64,000 nt of DNA from Adlercreutzia caecimuris B7 (GCF_000403355.2 NZ_KE159646.1:1702258-1766257); one strand, 5' to 3'; numbered from the stretch's first letter, positions 50,604 through 59,246 are shown. Made by a program: numbers and translations. Notes: a model not told the origin generated them from the sequence alone.

Positions 50604-52118
50604 TCACGGTTCCACCTTCGTTACCTCGAAACTCTCCGCGATGGCAGCCCGCACGGCTTTGAGGTGCGGGAACGCGCCGTCGGCGAGCATCTGCACCGCC
50701 AGGTTGCCCAGAGCTGTTCCCTCCACGGGGCCGGCGTACACGGGCAGCCCGCACACCTGGGCGGTGCGGCGGTTCAGGTGGTCGTCGCGGCAGCCGCCGC
50801 CCACGATGTTGATGGAGGCGTAGCCATGGCCCGCGAGCGCCGTGAGCCCCTCGATGGCGTCGCGGTAGCAGCGCGCGAGGCTCTCGTACACGCAGAGCAT
50901 GAGCTCACCCAAGGTCTCGGGCGCCGGCTGGCCCGCCTCCTCGCAGGCCGCGCAGATCTCCTCGATCATGGAGTCGGGAGCCAGGAAGCGGTCGTCATTC
51001 ACGTTCACGATGGAGGCGATCACACCGGCAGCCTCGGCCTCGTCGGCGGCCTTGATGAGGTCGGCGAACCCCACCTCGTGCCCCAGGCCCTCCACACGCA
51101 TGTACTGATGCAGGCGCCCCTTGCGGATGGCCTTCTCGTCCACCACGTAGGCGATGCCGTTCAGCTCGCGGCGGATGGACTGGATCATCCACAGGCCCAT
51201 GATGTTCTTCAGGAAGCGGTAGCGGAAATGGTAGCCGCCCTCGTTGGTGAAGTTCGCGCGGAAGGCGCCCTCGGAGCAGATGGGGCTGCGGTTCTCCACC
51301 CCCAGCAGGCTCCAGGTGCCCGACGAGAGGAACACCGCCGGCGGCTCGCAGGCGGGCACGGCCAGATACGCGCTACCGGTGTCGTGGGTGGCCGGCAGCA
51401 CCACGCGCGGCTCGTAGCCGATGACCTCGGCTACCTCGGGCAGTACCGAACCCAGGCTGGCGCCGGCATGGGTCACGTTGGGGAACAGTCGCCGCGGAAT
51501 GGCGAAGGCGGCCATGACTGTCTCGTCCCACGCGCCGGTTTCCGCGTTCAGCAGGCCCGTGGTGGAAGCGTTGGTATATTCCACCGCCTTCTGGCCCGTG
51601 AGCAGGAAGTTCAGGTAGTCGGGAATCATAAGGAAGGTGTCGGCCGCCTCCAGCTGCTCGGGATGTTCGCGCTGCAGGGCCAGCAGCTGATAGATGGTGT
51701 TGAAGGGCTGCCGCTGCAGGCCCACACGGCGGTATAGTTCCTCCGGGGCCATGATGGCATCGGCCACCTCGTACATGCCGTTCGTGCGCGCGTCGCGATA
51801 GGCCACGGCATCCCCCACCAGGTTGTCGTCGGCGTCCAGCAGCACGAAATCGACGCCCCAGGTGTCGATGCCCACGGTCTTGGGCGCAAAGCCGGCCTCC
51901 TTGCAGCAGGCAAGCCCCCGAAGAAGCTCGGTGTGCAGCAGATCCACGTCCCAGCAGTCGTGGCCGTGGCGGCGCACCTGGCGATTGTCGAACCGGTGCA
52001 CCTCCTGAAGGCGGATGAGCCCGTCTTCCACGTAGCCCACCACCACGCGGCCCGACGAGGCCCCGATGTCCACCGCCGCGTAGCAGTCGGTTCGCGCTTC
52101 TTGCGCTTGCTGCGCCAT
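50604..52118 (-). CDS. rhaB: Rhamnulokinase
   Basis: 504 residues of the FGGY sugar kinase family. It phosphorylates L-rhamnulose with ATP. AVDIGASSGRVVVG at residue 15 is the phosphate 1 motif, GIDTWGVDFVLLD is the RhaB substrate region, and ATHDTGSAYLAVPA and NIVGGGCRDDHLNRRTA are the adenosine-binding parts. It is the first gene of the minus-strand operon rhaB-rhaA-rhaD-MFS. There is no rhaM mutarotase and no AraC-type RhaR/RhaS in the window. Confidence 0.95.
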   Translation of the reverse strand: MAQQAQEARTDCYAAVDIGASSGRVVVGYVEDGLIRLQEVHRFDNRQVRRHGHDCWDVDLLHTELLRGLACCKEAGFAPKTVGIDTWGVDFVLLDADDNLVGDAVAYRDARTNGMYEVADAIMAPEELYRRVGLQRQPFNTIYQLLALQREHPEQLEAADTFLMIPDYLNFLLTGQKAVEYTNASTTGLLNAETGAWDETVMAAFAIPRRLFPNVTHAGASLGSVLPEVAEVIGYEPRVVLPATHDTGSAYLAVPACEPPAVFLSSGTWSLLGVENRSPICSEGAFRANFTNEGGYHFRYRFLKNIMGLWMIQSIRRELNGIAYVVDEKAIRKGRLHQYMRVEGLGHEVGFADLIKAADEAEAAGVIASIVNVNDDRFLAPDSMIEEICAACEEAGQPAPETLGELMLCVYESLARCYRDAIEGLTALAGHGYASINIVGGGCRDDHLNRRTAQVCGLPVYAGPVEGTALGNLAVQMLADGAFPHLKAVRAAIAESFEVTKVEP

Positions 52119-52131
52119 AGCCGTCCTATCT

Positions 52132-52165
52132 CTGAGCTTATTTCTCAGCTTTCACCTGGAGAAAT
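52132..52165. promoter_or_regulatory. Inverted repeats upstream of rhaB
   Basis: CTGAG (52132-52136) with CTCAG (52144-52148), and TTTCTC (52141-52146) with GAGAAA (52160-52165), 14-47 bp before the rhaB start. The region up to 52200 is relatively AT-rich. These are candidate operator elements for the rha operon; the regulator is not in the window. Confidence 0.4.
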
Positions 52166-52300
52166 ACCCGTTCGGAAATAATGCGCGGCACAGTGTACCA
52201 GTTGGCGAGCCCCCGCAAGCCCACGCATCCAAAGAGGTGCGCGCCTGTAGCAAATCAACAACAATGACTCCATAGGTCGGGGAACGAGTCCTCCTGGCTT

Positions 52301-52336
52301 CGGACACGAAAAAGCCCGCTCCGGGGAGCGGGCTTT
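52301..52336 (-). terminator. Terminator, identical to that after rpsI
   Basis: AAAGCCCGCTCC (52311-52322) pairs with GGAGCGGGCTTT (52325-52336); A-runs before it give T-runs on the minus strand. The 36 bp from 52301 to 52336 are identical to 57235-57270. It lies 138 bp after the end of the sulfite-oxidase-like unit. The intervening bases have an open frame (52255-52473) without a recognisable family. Confidence 0.82.
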
Positions 52337-52474
52337 CCGTGACGGCTCGTCGTCAAGGGCAATCGCGGACTACAGCGAGCGCGGCCGTAGGTCCATCGGC
52401 AGCCGAAAGCGTCGGCCAGCGCCAGCCGCATCGCCTCGCAGCCACCCTGCACCGTCCACGCCGCCCGAGCCACT

Positions 52475-52852
52475 CTACCCCCGCAAGCCCTCCTCAGGCT
52501 CGAAGGCCGTGAAGGTCGCGGTATCGGGCTCGGGGCTCACCTCGCCGCGATCGTTCACCGAGCGCACGAGCAGACAGTAGGAGCCGGCCACCTCGGGCGT
52601 GTACTCGAAGGTCCAGTGCACCCAGCGGTCGCCCGTGGAGCCCGACACGTCATAGTCGGTCCACGTCTCGCCCCCGTCGAGCGAGAACTGCACGGCCACA
52701 ATGGGCACGCCGTAATCCTCGGCGTAGCCCGTGAAGCGCACCGGGCGCCCCACTTCCACGGCCATCGGCGCGATCATCGGAGGCTCCAAGCCGACGCGAC
52801 GACAATCATAGCGCTCCCCGCAAGGCGGACGCCCGTCGCAACAGCCATGGCC
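52475..52852 (-). pseudogene. C-terminal Moco-dimerisation fragment cut off by an amber codon
   Basis: This frame continues directly from the gene at 52853-53653 after a single TAG. The 21 codons between the TAG and the TTG at 52789 read as protein-like sequence with GCCDGRPPCGERYDCRR, followed by an immunoglobulin-like domain (VRFTGYAEDYGVPIVAVQFS, GGETWTDYD, WTFEYTPEVAGSY) of the kind that closes sulfite-oxidase-family enzymes. The paralogue at 53663 has the same two domains in one chain. It may be made as a separate chain from the TTG at 52789, by readthrough of the amber codon, or not at all. Confidence 0.7.
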
Positions 52853-53653
52853 CTACTCCTGAGCCCCGGCCAGCACGCCGGCATTCGGACTGTTCGGATG
52901 CTCGTCGGTCTCGCCGGGAGCTGCCGGCGCTTCGTCTTCCACCGACACCACGATCTCTACCACATCGCGGGCGAAGTAGTTGGCCGGGGTGCGGGTCATC
53001 CACAGCTGGTTGTTGCCCCCGACCGACGCGCTCAGGTCCTCCTCGTTGATCTCGTAGCTGAGCACTCCATGACGCCCGACCACGTAGCCGAGCGGCAGCA
53101 TGGTCTCGGCGCCGTCGGCAGAAACGAACGTCACCGCGTTGGCACCCGGCTGCACACCGGCGCGCGCCAGCATCGCCTCCACCGGCACGCCCTTCACATC
53201 GGCCGTCACGATGGCGCGGCCGCCCGCCGGGTTGCCGCCGCAGGTGCAGGTCATCTTCTGCTGCACCGCCGTATCGTCGGCCAGTTCCCCCACCGAGGCC
53301 GTGTAGGCATCGTCCACCGCGCCCGACACGGTAATCTGCCAGCCGAGCGGGTTTTCCGACGCTACGGGAATGCCGGCGCCGCAAATCGCGCGCACCGCCT
53401 TCTGGAACAGCGTGCGGATGGTGGCATTCGGCGTCACCGTATCCTGGTCGTAGCTGAACGTGCCCTCGGCCCGAGCCTTCACCATCGTCGTCGCGACGGC
53501 GTTCTCACCGGTCACTTCGCGAGCGTCGTCCGCACCCGCCGCGCCATCGGCCGGCTGGGCTGCCAGCGCCGGCGCCGCTGACATCGACGCGATCATGGTC
53601 ACGCTCGCAAGCACGCCGGCCGCCGCGCGCCCCTTCGCTTTCAAGTCTTTCAT
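52853..53653 (-). CDS. Secreted sulfite-oxidase-like molybdopterin domain, truncated by TAG
   Basis: 266 residues: a signal peptide (about 1-32, ending ALAA) and a sulfite-oxidase-type molybdopterin-binding domain. KMTC136T corresponds to KMDC319T in the neighbouring cytochrome fusion and C136 is the likely molybdenum ligand. FSYDQDTVTP also matches the neighbour's VSYDQTTITP, so the two are paralogues by duplication. There is no cytochrome part here. The stop at 52853-52855 is in frame with the dimerisation domain beyond it, so the protein seems cut short. It follows the fusion gene by 9 bp. Confidence 0.8.
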   Translation of the reverse strand: MKDLKAKGRAAAGVLASVTMIASMSAAPALAAQPADGAAGADDAREVTGENAVATTMVKARAEGTFSYDQDTVTPNATIRTLFQKAVRAICGAGIPVASENPLGWQITVSGAVDDAYTASVGELADDTAVQQKMTCTCGGNPAGGRAIVTADVKGVPVEAMLARAGVQPGANAVTFVSADGAETMLPLGYVVGRHGVLSYEINEEDLSASVGGNNQLWMTRTPANYFARDVVEIVVSVEDEAPAAPGETDEHPNSPNAGVLAGAQE

Positions 53654-53662
53654 CGTTTCCCC

Positions 53663-55318
53663 CTATTCCACCGTGAACATGAACTGGGTGTCGTACTGGC
53701 ACACATGATCGGTGCCGTCCGGCGCGATGCTCGTCGTGCGGATGTTCAGCAGGTACGAACCGGGCTCGGGCGGCGTGAAGTCGAGTCGCCAGTAGGTCCA
53801 ATACTTGGAGTCGTTGTTCGGCGTGTCCAACGTCTGCCAGGTAGCGCCGTGATCGAAGGAGAACTCGATCTTCTTGATAGGCTCGTTGAAGGCATCGGCG
53901 AAGCCCTCCAGATGCACCGGAGACGCCTCGTCGCCCGTGAGCACCACGCCTGTAGGGTAGTTCAGCACGGCGCTGTTGGGCTTGGAGTACACCTCGCCGG
54001 TGCAGTCGTCGGCAAACTCGCCCAGATACACCTGGGACATGAGCGCGTCCTCGGGCTGGGTCATGAACGTCAGGTTGCTGATGCGCTTCACGAAGTTGCC
54101 ACCGGAGGTGTTGTACACCCACACCATGCAGGGATAGCCCTGGGTGTTCGGCAGCACTTCGCCATCCATCTTCGTCACCAGAATGGCGTCGTTATCCACC
54201 ACCCAGTCGATGGGCATCTGCGCGTAGTCGTAGCCGTCCGAGCCGATGGGGCTCACGATGTTGGCACCGGCCTTCGGCTTGGCGAACTCGATCACCTTCG
54301 ACAGCGGAATGCCCTCCACCTCGCTCTGCATGATGGTGGCCTGGCCCACGCCGTTAATGGTGCAGTCCATCTTCATGACCTGCTTCACGGTGCCGAATTG
54401 CTCCACCATCTCGGGCAGGGTCATGGTAACGGGGTTCTCGCAGTCGCCGTCGATGGACACCGTCCAGTTCTCGTAAATGGACGGATCCACGTTCGCGTCA
54501 TCGACGAGCCACTCGGCCGGCTCGTCCTTCACCGTCTTGAAGAAGCGGTTCTCGGCCGGCGTGATGGTGGTCTGGTCGTAGCTCACGCTCGCCTGGGCCT
54601 CTTCAGCCGTCACGTCGGTGAAGCCCTGGTACAGATTGTACTTCGCGTCGTCCCAGCGCTTCAGGGTGCTCGTCTTCACGTCGTTGTAGTGGCACGAGAA
54701 GCAGTTGCCGCCCTGGCTCTCGAACATCGCGCTGCCCATGTGGGTGCTGTGCACGGCCTCGCCCAGGTAGTTGGTGCCCTGGTAGGTTTCCGAATGGCAC
54801 GCGATGCAGTTGGCGAAGGTCTGCTCGGTGGGATAGCCGAAGAAGATGAGCCGGTGGTAGGTGGGCAGGCTCATGATGGCGTTTTCCATGGTGTGGCACG
54901 AGGTACACCCGCGGTTCTCGGCGTTCAGATACGTGGCGTTGAAGCCGCGCGCGTCAGCCGGCACCGGCTGCACGGTGAATCCGTTGCGATCGGTGTAGCG
55001 CTCAGGCTGGTTCGCCTCGGCGTTCGCGGCATTCTTCTCGCTGTTCTGGTAGAAATCGGGCAGCGCCGTCACGCCGTCCACGAACCGGCCCTCGGTGGGA
55101 TACCCGCTTGCCGAGGCCAGCTGATCGCTGTAGCCGTCGGAAGGCTCCACCGCGGGGGCTTCCGCAGCCCCCTCGTCACCGCCGTCGGTCGGGGCCGTCG
55201 ATGCGGCGGGAGCGCACCCCCACGCTGCACAGCCGAGCGCCAGCGCGCAGGCCAGCGTCAACGCGCCCAGGCGAGCCTTGCGCGAGAAGCCCCTCTGCTT
55301 CCTTGCTTGCTTTCTCAT
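53663..55318 (-). CDS. Triheme cytochrome c fused to sulfite-oxidase-like domain
   Basis: 551 residues, start with a perfect AAAGGAGGAG upstream. The signal has lipobox candidates at C30 (LALGC) and C35 (AAWGC), so it is likely a surface lipoprotein. Three heme motifs: CTSCH 138-142, CIACH 171-175, CFSCH 206-210. From about 240 a sulfite-oxidase-type molybdopterin domain follows with candidate Mo ligand C319, and a C-terminal immunoglobulin-like Moco dimerisation domain (FSFDHGATWQTLD). One chain thus carries both the active site and its electron relay. It probably oxidises or reduces a small sulfur or oxo compound at the cell surface; the direction is unknown. Confidence 0.9.
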   Translation of the reverse strand: MRKQARKQRGFSRKARLGALTLACALALGCAAWGCAPAASTAPTDGGDEGAAEAPAVEPSDGYSDQLASASGYPTEGRFVDGVTALPDFYQNSEKNAANAEANQPERYTDRNGFTVQPVPADARGFNATYLNAENRGCTSCHTMENAIMSLPTYHRLIFFGYPTEQTFANCIACHSETYQGTNYLGEAVHSTHMGSAMFESQGGNCFSCHYNDVKTSTLKRWDDAKYNLYQGFTDVTAEEAQASVSYDQTTITPAENRFFKTVKDEPAEWLVDDANVDPSIYENWTVSIDGDCENPVTMTLPEMVEQFGTVKQVMKMDCTINGVGQATIMQSEVEGIPLSKVIEFAKPKAGANIVSPIGSDGYDYAQMPIDWVVDNDAILVTKMDGEVLPNTQGYPCMVWVYNTSGGNFVKRISNLTFMTQPEDALMSQVYLGEFADDCTGEVYSKPNSAVLNYPTGVVLTGDEASPVHLEGFADAFNEPIKKIEFSFDHGATWQTLDTPNNDSKYWTYWRLDFTPPEPGSYLLNIRTTSIAPDGTDHVCQYDTQFMFTVE

Positions 55319-55435
55319 GTCTCCTCCTTTGAAGTTGGCAATAGCGAACCCTGACGCCTTCGCGCCTCCTTTCCGGGCTATCGTCGATGGATGGGGTGGA
55401 AAGCGCTGCGGCCTGCCGAGGGGCGGCCGCAGCGC

Positions 55436-57100
55436 CTAATCCCGCGTGGGACTGCGCCGCACTAACCCGTCGGCGTCGGCAATGGACGCGCGACGGAAGT
55501 CGTAATGCTCGGTGTACATTTTGTCGAGCAGCGCCTTCTCGTAGAAGCCGATGTCGCGGTTGTAGAGCGCCGGCGCCTCGTCGGTAGCGCGAAACTCCGG
55601 TCGCAGGGCGCCGGACTCGTCGTAGTAGCGCAGATAGGCATCGGCGCAGTGCTCGCGCAGATAGGCGATGCATGCCTCATGCAGGTTGTCGGCAGCGAAG
55701 AAGAAGTGGCGCACACCGTCATCGCCCTGCTGGAGGAACCCCAGATCGATCAGGCGGCCGAAATCGCTGCGCGCGCTCGGGTAGGATATGGCATAGCGCT
55801 TCATGTGTATATCGTAGGTGAACTCGGCGTTGCTGTGCAGCATGGCCTCCAGCAGCACCTCTTTCTGCCGCGCGTTCATCGAGCCGTCGGCATCGATAAT
55901 CGCCCGCAGCCGATCGCGGCGCCGGCTCATGCCTTCAAGCTTCGTCATCACCCAGCGCTGCTCCTCGACAAGCAGGCTTCCCACCCGCTCGAACACGAGC
56001 GTCCAATCGTAGGTGCCATCGCACTCCACCGCCCAATCAGCGGGATCAGCGGGAAGGCTCCTGCCATCCAGGGCGGCGTAGCGGGCGCGGTCGACCGCAG
56101 CCGATCCACCTTCGGCGCCGTACAGCAGCCGCATGATGGGCACATGGGCGGAGAAGTGGTAGCCCGCACGATGGAGAACGAACAAGTACAGCAAGAACGC
56201 GAAGGTCGCATTGGCCACCGGAAACAGGCGGGCTCCACGCACGAACAACAACGTCGTCAGCGCGACAATCAACTGGTGATCGCCGCTTTGGCCCGCTAGG
56301 GGGCCTTCCTGCCCATCGATGAAGGAGCACAGAAGCAGCAGCCCTTCGGCATCTTTGGGAGCACGGGCGCTCTCGGAGACTTCGGGTGCCCCGGGCGCCT
56401 CGGGCGCGACACCTTCGGACATAGTCGCCGTGCAACCTTCAGCAGCGGATGTCCGCGCGGCGGCCGGCGCATCCGATTCAGGCGCGCCCTCCTCTGCGCG
56501 AGGGCCGCCTCCTTCCGGATGGGAGCCGCTCCCGCCAACCTCGCGCAACTCGATGCCTGCCACCAGGCGCCGGTAGAAGCCCTCGATGCAAGCCGGGGTA
56601 AAGGGCTTGTCGCGGTATTCCTCAATGGCGAGTAGCATCTTTCCCGCATTGGCCGCCAGCAGCTCCAAGCCGTTCTCAGGCTCGCAGGCGTGCACGCACA
56701 CCCGGCGCAGACGATCCAGGTCGGCCTCGGGATACTCCAGCGCAATGGCGTACACCACCTCGTTGGCCGCCACGTTCAGCTCCACATGGCCGCCTTCCGG
56801 ATCGTAGAAGATGCGGCCGTAGTGCGAGGCCAGCGCCTCGTTCACCTGGAATTCCTCCAGTGTAGCCTCAAGACGCCAGGTAGGATCATACCAACAGCGG
56901 GCAGAAGCGCCGGCAAGGGGCGGCAGATCGTGACCGAGGCTGCGGCGCAGGCTGTTCACGGAAAACCAGTACAGCGCCGCGTCTTCCGGGGTAATACCCA
57001 AGGCGCCGGCCAGCGTCTCGCATGTCTGGGCGCGTTCGGAGGCAATACGCAAGGCGCGATCAAACAGCGGCGCCGAGCGATATGCCGGTTTGGATTCCAC
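55436..57100 (-). CDS. Fic-like protein with degenerate active site
   Basis: 554 residues, start GTG at 57100 with AGGGGAGG upstream. Residues about 280-325 read LFPVANATFAFLLY then LFVLHRAGYHF. This lines up with the Fic motif region HPFxDGNGR followed by LLxxLLLxRAGYP, but the catalytic His and the GNGR loop are lost. The C-terminal third has a winged-helix-like part (YPSARSDFGRLIDLGFLQQ). A low-complexity insert occupies about 195-245. It is likely not an AMPylase, but may keep a binding or regulatory role. It precedes the cytochrome fusion gene by 117 bp on the same strand. Confidence 0.62.
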   Translation of the reverse strand: MESKPAYRSAPLFDRALRIASERAQTCETLAGALGITPEDAALYWFSVNSLRRSLGHDLPPLAGASARCWYDPTWRLEATLEEFQVNEALASHYGRIFYDPEGGHVELNVAANEVVYAIALEYPEADLDRLRRVCVHACEPENGLELLAANAGKMLLAIEEYRDKPFTPACIEGFYRRLVAGIELREVGGSGSHPEGGGPRAEEGAPESDAPAAARTSAAEGCTATMSEGVAPEAPGAPEVSESARAPKDAEGLLLLCSFIDGQEGPLAGQSGDHQLIVALTTLLFVRGARLFPVANATFAFLLYLFVLHRAGYHFSAHVPIMRLLYGAEGGSAAVDRARYAALDGRSLPADPADWAVECDGTYDWTLVFERVGSLLVEEQRWVMTKLEGMSRRRDRLRAIIDADGSMNARQKEVLLEAMLHSNAEFTYDIHMKRYAISYPSARSDFGRLIDLGFLQQGDDGVRHFFFAADNLHEACIAYLREHCADAYLRYYDESGALRPEFRATDEAPALYNRDIGFYEKALLDKMYTEHYDFRRASIADADGLVRRSPTRD

Positions 57101-57234
57101 GAACCTCCCCTTTCGCGTCCCCTTTGTCCTCCAGATATGGCTATGTTCTCAGAAACCCCGGCGCTCCTTCAAGCAATTAATCGTGCACTAGAAAGTATTT
57201 ACTACCCTTTGAGATAGCTGCAGACGCAAGGATG

Positions 57235-57270
57235 CGGACACGAAAAAGCCCGCTCCGGGGAGCGGGCTTT
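57235..57270 (-). terminator. Terminator of rplM-rpsI, identical to 52301-52336
   Basis: Stem AAAGCCCGCTCC (57245-57256) with GGAGCGGGCTTT (57259-57270), T-run on the minus strand, 47 bp after the rpsI stop. The 36-bp identity with 52301-52336 extends beyond the stem (CGGACACGA). Confidence 0.92.
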
Positions 57271-57316
57271 CTGCAGGTTGTATCTCGCAGCATCGGCAGC
57301 CGATGCGCGGCCAAAC

Positions 57317-57709
57317 TTAGCGCTTGGAGAACTGCGGGCGCTTGCGGGCCTTCTTCAGACCGTACTTCTTGCGCTCCACCATACGGGCGTCGCGGGTCAG
57401 GAAGCCAGCCTTCTTCAGCTCGGCACGGTAGTCGCCGGCCTCCAGCAGAGCGCGGGAGATGCCGTGACGCAGAGCGCCGGCCTGGCCGGACACGCCGCCG
57501 CCGTCGATGCGGGCCTTCACATCGAAGTGACCAGCGGTGTCGGTCACCTTGAAGGGGGTCATCGCGAAGTTGAACAGCGCCTCACGACCGAAGTACTCCT
57601 CGCCGTCGCGGCCATTGATGGTCACCTTGCCGGTGCCGGGAACGAGACGGACGCGCGCCACCGCGTTCTTGCGGCGGCCAGTGCCGTAGTACAAAGCCTC
57701 ATCTGCCAT
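57317..57709 (-). CDS. rpsI: 30S ribosomal protein S9 (uS9)
   Basis: 130 residues, the bacterial standard. [19 protein letters not shown] at the N-terminus and the basic tail [12 protein letters not shown], whose last residues reach the P-site tRNA, are unmistakable. It follows rplM by 2 bp, the conserved rplM-rpsI order. Confidence 0.98.
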   Translation of the reverse strand: MADEALYYGTGRRKNAVARVRLVPGTGKVTINGRDGEEYFGREALFNFAMTPFKVTDTAGHFDVKARIDGGGVSGQAGALRHGISRALLEAGDYRAELKKAGFLTRDARMVERKKYGLKKARKRPQFSKR

Positions 57710-57711
57710 GA

Positions 57712-58146
57712 TTAACCCTCCAACTCAATCTTGCGGGGCTTCTGAGCCATATGGGGATGCTCAGCGCCAACGTACACCTTCAGCTTCTTGCCCATCGCAC
57801 GGCCCAGCGTGTTCTTCGGCAGCATGCCCTTGACGGCATGCTCGATGACGCGCTCGGGGTGCTTGGTCATGGCCTCGGTGAACGTCTCCTGCTTGAGCCC
57901 ACCCGGGAACCCGCTGTGACGATAGTAGGTCTTGGTGGCAGCCTTGGTGCCGGTGACCTTGATCTTGTCAGCATTGATGATGATGACAAAGTCGCCGGTG
58001 TCCACATGGGGGGTGTACTGCGGCTTGTGCTTGCCCTTCAGAATCTGAGCGGCGCAGGCAGCCACACGACCGAGGACCTGGTCCTCAGCGTCGATGATGA
58101 CCCATTCGCGCTCAACCTCACCGGGCTTTGCATAATACGTCTTCAC
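57712..58146 (-). CDS. rplM: 50S ribosomal protein L13 (uL13)
   Basis: 144 residues (E. coli 142). The start is set at the GTG ending at 58146, giving (M)[14 protein letters not shown], because GGAGG lies 6 bp upstream of it; an ATG 12 bp further up would place that GGAGG inside the gene. Conserved [19 protein letters not shown] and [13 protein letters not shown] are present. Confidence 0.97.
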   Translation of the reverse strand: MKTYYAKPGEVEREWVIIDAEDQVLGRVAACAAQILKGKHKPQYTPHVDTGDFVIIINADKIKVTGTKAATKTYYRHSGFPGGLKQETFTEAMTKHPERVIEHAVKGMLPKNTLGRAMGKKLKVYVGAEHPHMAQKPRKIELEG

Positions 58147-58642
58147 TGTTTCCTCCATTAACTTGCAGGTTCTGTCCGACGGGTGAAGCCTCCGCTTCTC
58201 CGTGCGTTGCGACCTTGCGGCCGCGCTGCCTGGAAGCGCGGAACCGTCTTCCAGAGTGTTTGTTTTCAAAAGTGCACGATCCTTGGAAGTCGGTTTCCTA
58301 CGCCGACACGCGGTGCCGCGGGCCTGGACAACCCTTGGCGGTTGCGTTTCCTTGAACCCATGCGTTTACGGGGCTTTTGAAAGCGAACTTTTGCATTTTC
58401 ACGCGCGATCGCGCTTATGTCAACGGAGACGGTCGACGAATACCCACAATCGTCAAAACTTTCCCGCTGAGAGGCGCGAGGAGGGCCAACGTAAGCGTTG
58501 ATGGAGTCGAGATCGGCCGCATCAGACGCAGGTGCCCGATCCCTCTTAGCGCAGGCTGCGACGATGGCGAAGGCCGCCCTTACCTTCACGGACATGCCTC
58601 TCGCAGCTTCGTCGGCTTTATGGCTGGTTCGGCCAGCGCACC
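58147..58642 (-). promoter_or_regulatory. rplM promoter and about 240-nt leader
   Basis: A consensus promoter reads on the minus strand: TTGACA (58419-58424) and GAAAAT (58396-58401) with 17 bp between. Transcription should begin near 58389, giving a leader of about 240 nt with several GC-rich inverted segments (for example GCGCTTCC/GGAAGCGC around 58233). A leader of this length may allow autoregulation by a ribosomal protein; I cannot match it to a known motif. The rest of the gap up to 58642 shows nothing else. Confidence 0.65.
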
Positions 58643-58996
58643 TTATGCGCTCAATGCCCCCACAACGAGCTCCAGATACACCGGGGATAAGGTTCCCAGC
58701 GGTTCATCGCGCAAAAGATTCTCGAAAGCAACCTCAAGCTTTTGGTCAATCCGCAGGTAAGACGGCTTAAGCAGCCCGCACTCGCGCCAGTCGATGATCG
58801 GAACGCACCTGCCCGATCCATCTGCGCTCAAATCCTTCGATGTAACCTTTGCGGCAATCGCAATGCACATTTCGCTTTCAACATCAATCACGAACACCGG
58901 ACGAACCTTGCCGATGCCGGGATGATCGAGAAACTCCACGTAGGCGAGCCAGATTTCTCCAGGCTTCGGATCACACGAGGGCATCGTAAACCCCAT
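58643..58996 (-). CDS. PemK/MazF-family toxin
   Basis: 117 residues from the ATG at 58996, or 113 from the ATG at 58984, which has the better spaced GGGG. PKPGEIWLAYVEFLDHPGIGKVRPVFVI is the start of the MazF/PemK beta-barrel, an mRNA interferase. The gene overlaps the antitoxin gene end by 14-26 bp. The second conserved block (DQKLEVAFENLL) is weaker than in classical MazF, so it could belong to a related branch. Confidence 0.85.
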   Translation of the reverse strand: MGFTMPSCDPKPGEIWLAYVEFLDHPGIGKVRPVFVIDVESEMCIAIAAKVTSKDLSADGSGRCVPIIDWRECGLLKPSYLRIDQKLEVAFENLLRDEPLGTLSPVYLELVVGALSA

Positions 58997-59246
58997 CGTC
59001 CTCTTCGTTATCCCAATCAGCGGGCAAAACGGTCCGGCGAGTTTCCGGATCCACCCGAATTACATCCTGAGCAGCCCAATCGATATGCGGAATGCGATCA
59101 CCGTAACCACTCTCGATGGGGGCAACCAGTACCCAGGGCTTCGAGTTCTTGAACACGGTCACAGGCTGCCCGGTCTCGCGCACCGTCGCGGCAATCTTCG
59201 AGAAGTTCGCCCGCGTCTCAGCTACCGTTGCGGTCATCTCGGTCAT
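58971..59246 (-). CDS. Phd/YefM-family antitoxin
   Basis: 91 residues. The N-terminal half (ATVAETRANFSKIAATVRETGQPVTVFKNSKPWVLVAP) is the Phd/YefM DNA-binding domain, and the acidic C-terminal part binds the toxin. The start has AAGGAGGAG upstream. A Phd-type antitoxin with a MazF/PemK-type toxin is a mixed but known pairing. It should repress its own operon through the palindrome at 59291-59316. Confidence 0.88.
   Translation of the reverse strand: MTEMTATVAETRANFSKIAATVRETGQPVTVFKNSKPWVLVAPIESGYGDRIPHIDWAAQDVIRVDPETRRTVLPADWDNEEDDGVYDALV

Noticed and set aside
50364-50823. Open frames with RGLSEH or MLRQSSLGG sequences near family B copies
   Set aside because: They read through the family B core in different directions and would give the same spurious peptide at every copy.
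52255-52473. 72-codon frame after the Moco-dimerisation fragment
   Set aside because: It runs through the terminator and has no recognisable domain.
58266-58595. 109-codon minus-strand frame before rplM
   Set aside because: It overlaps the consensus rplM promoter and leader; composition is unlike the neighbouring genes.
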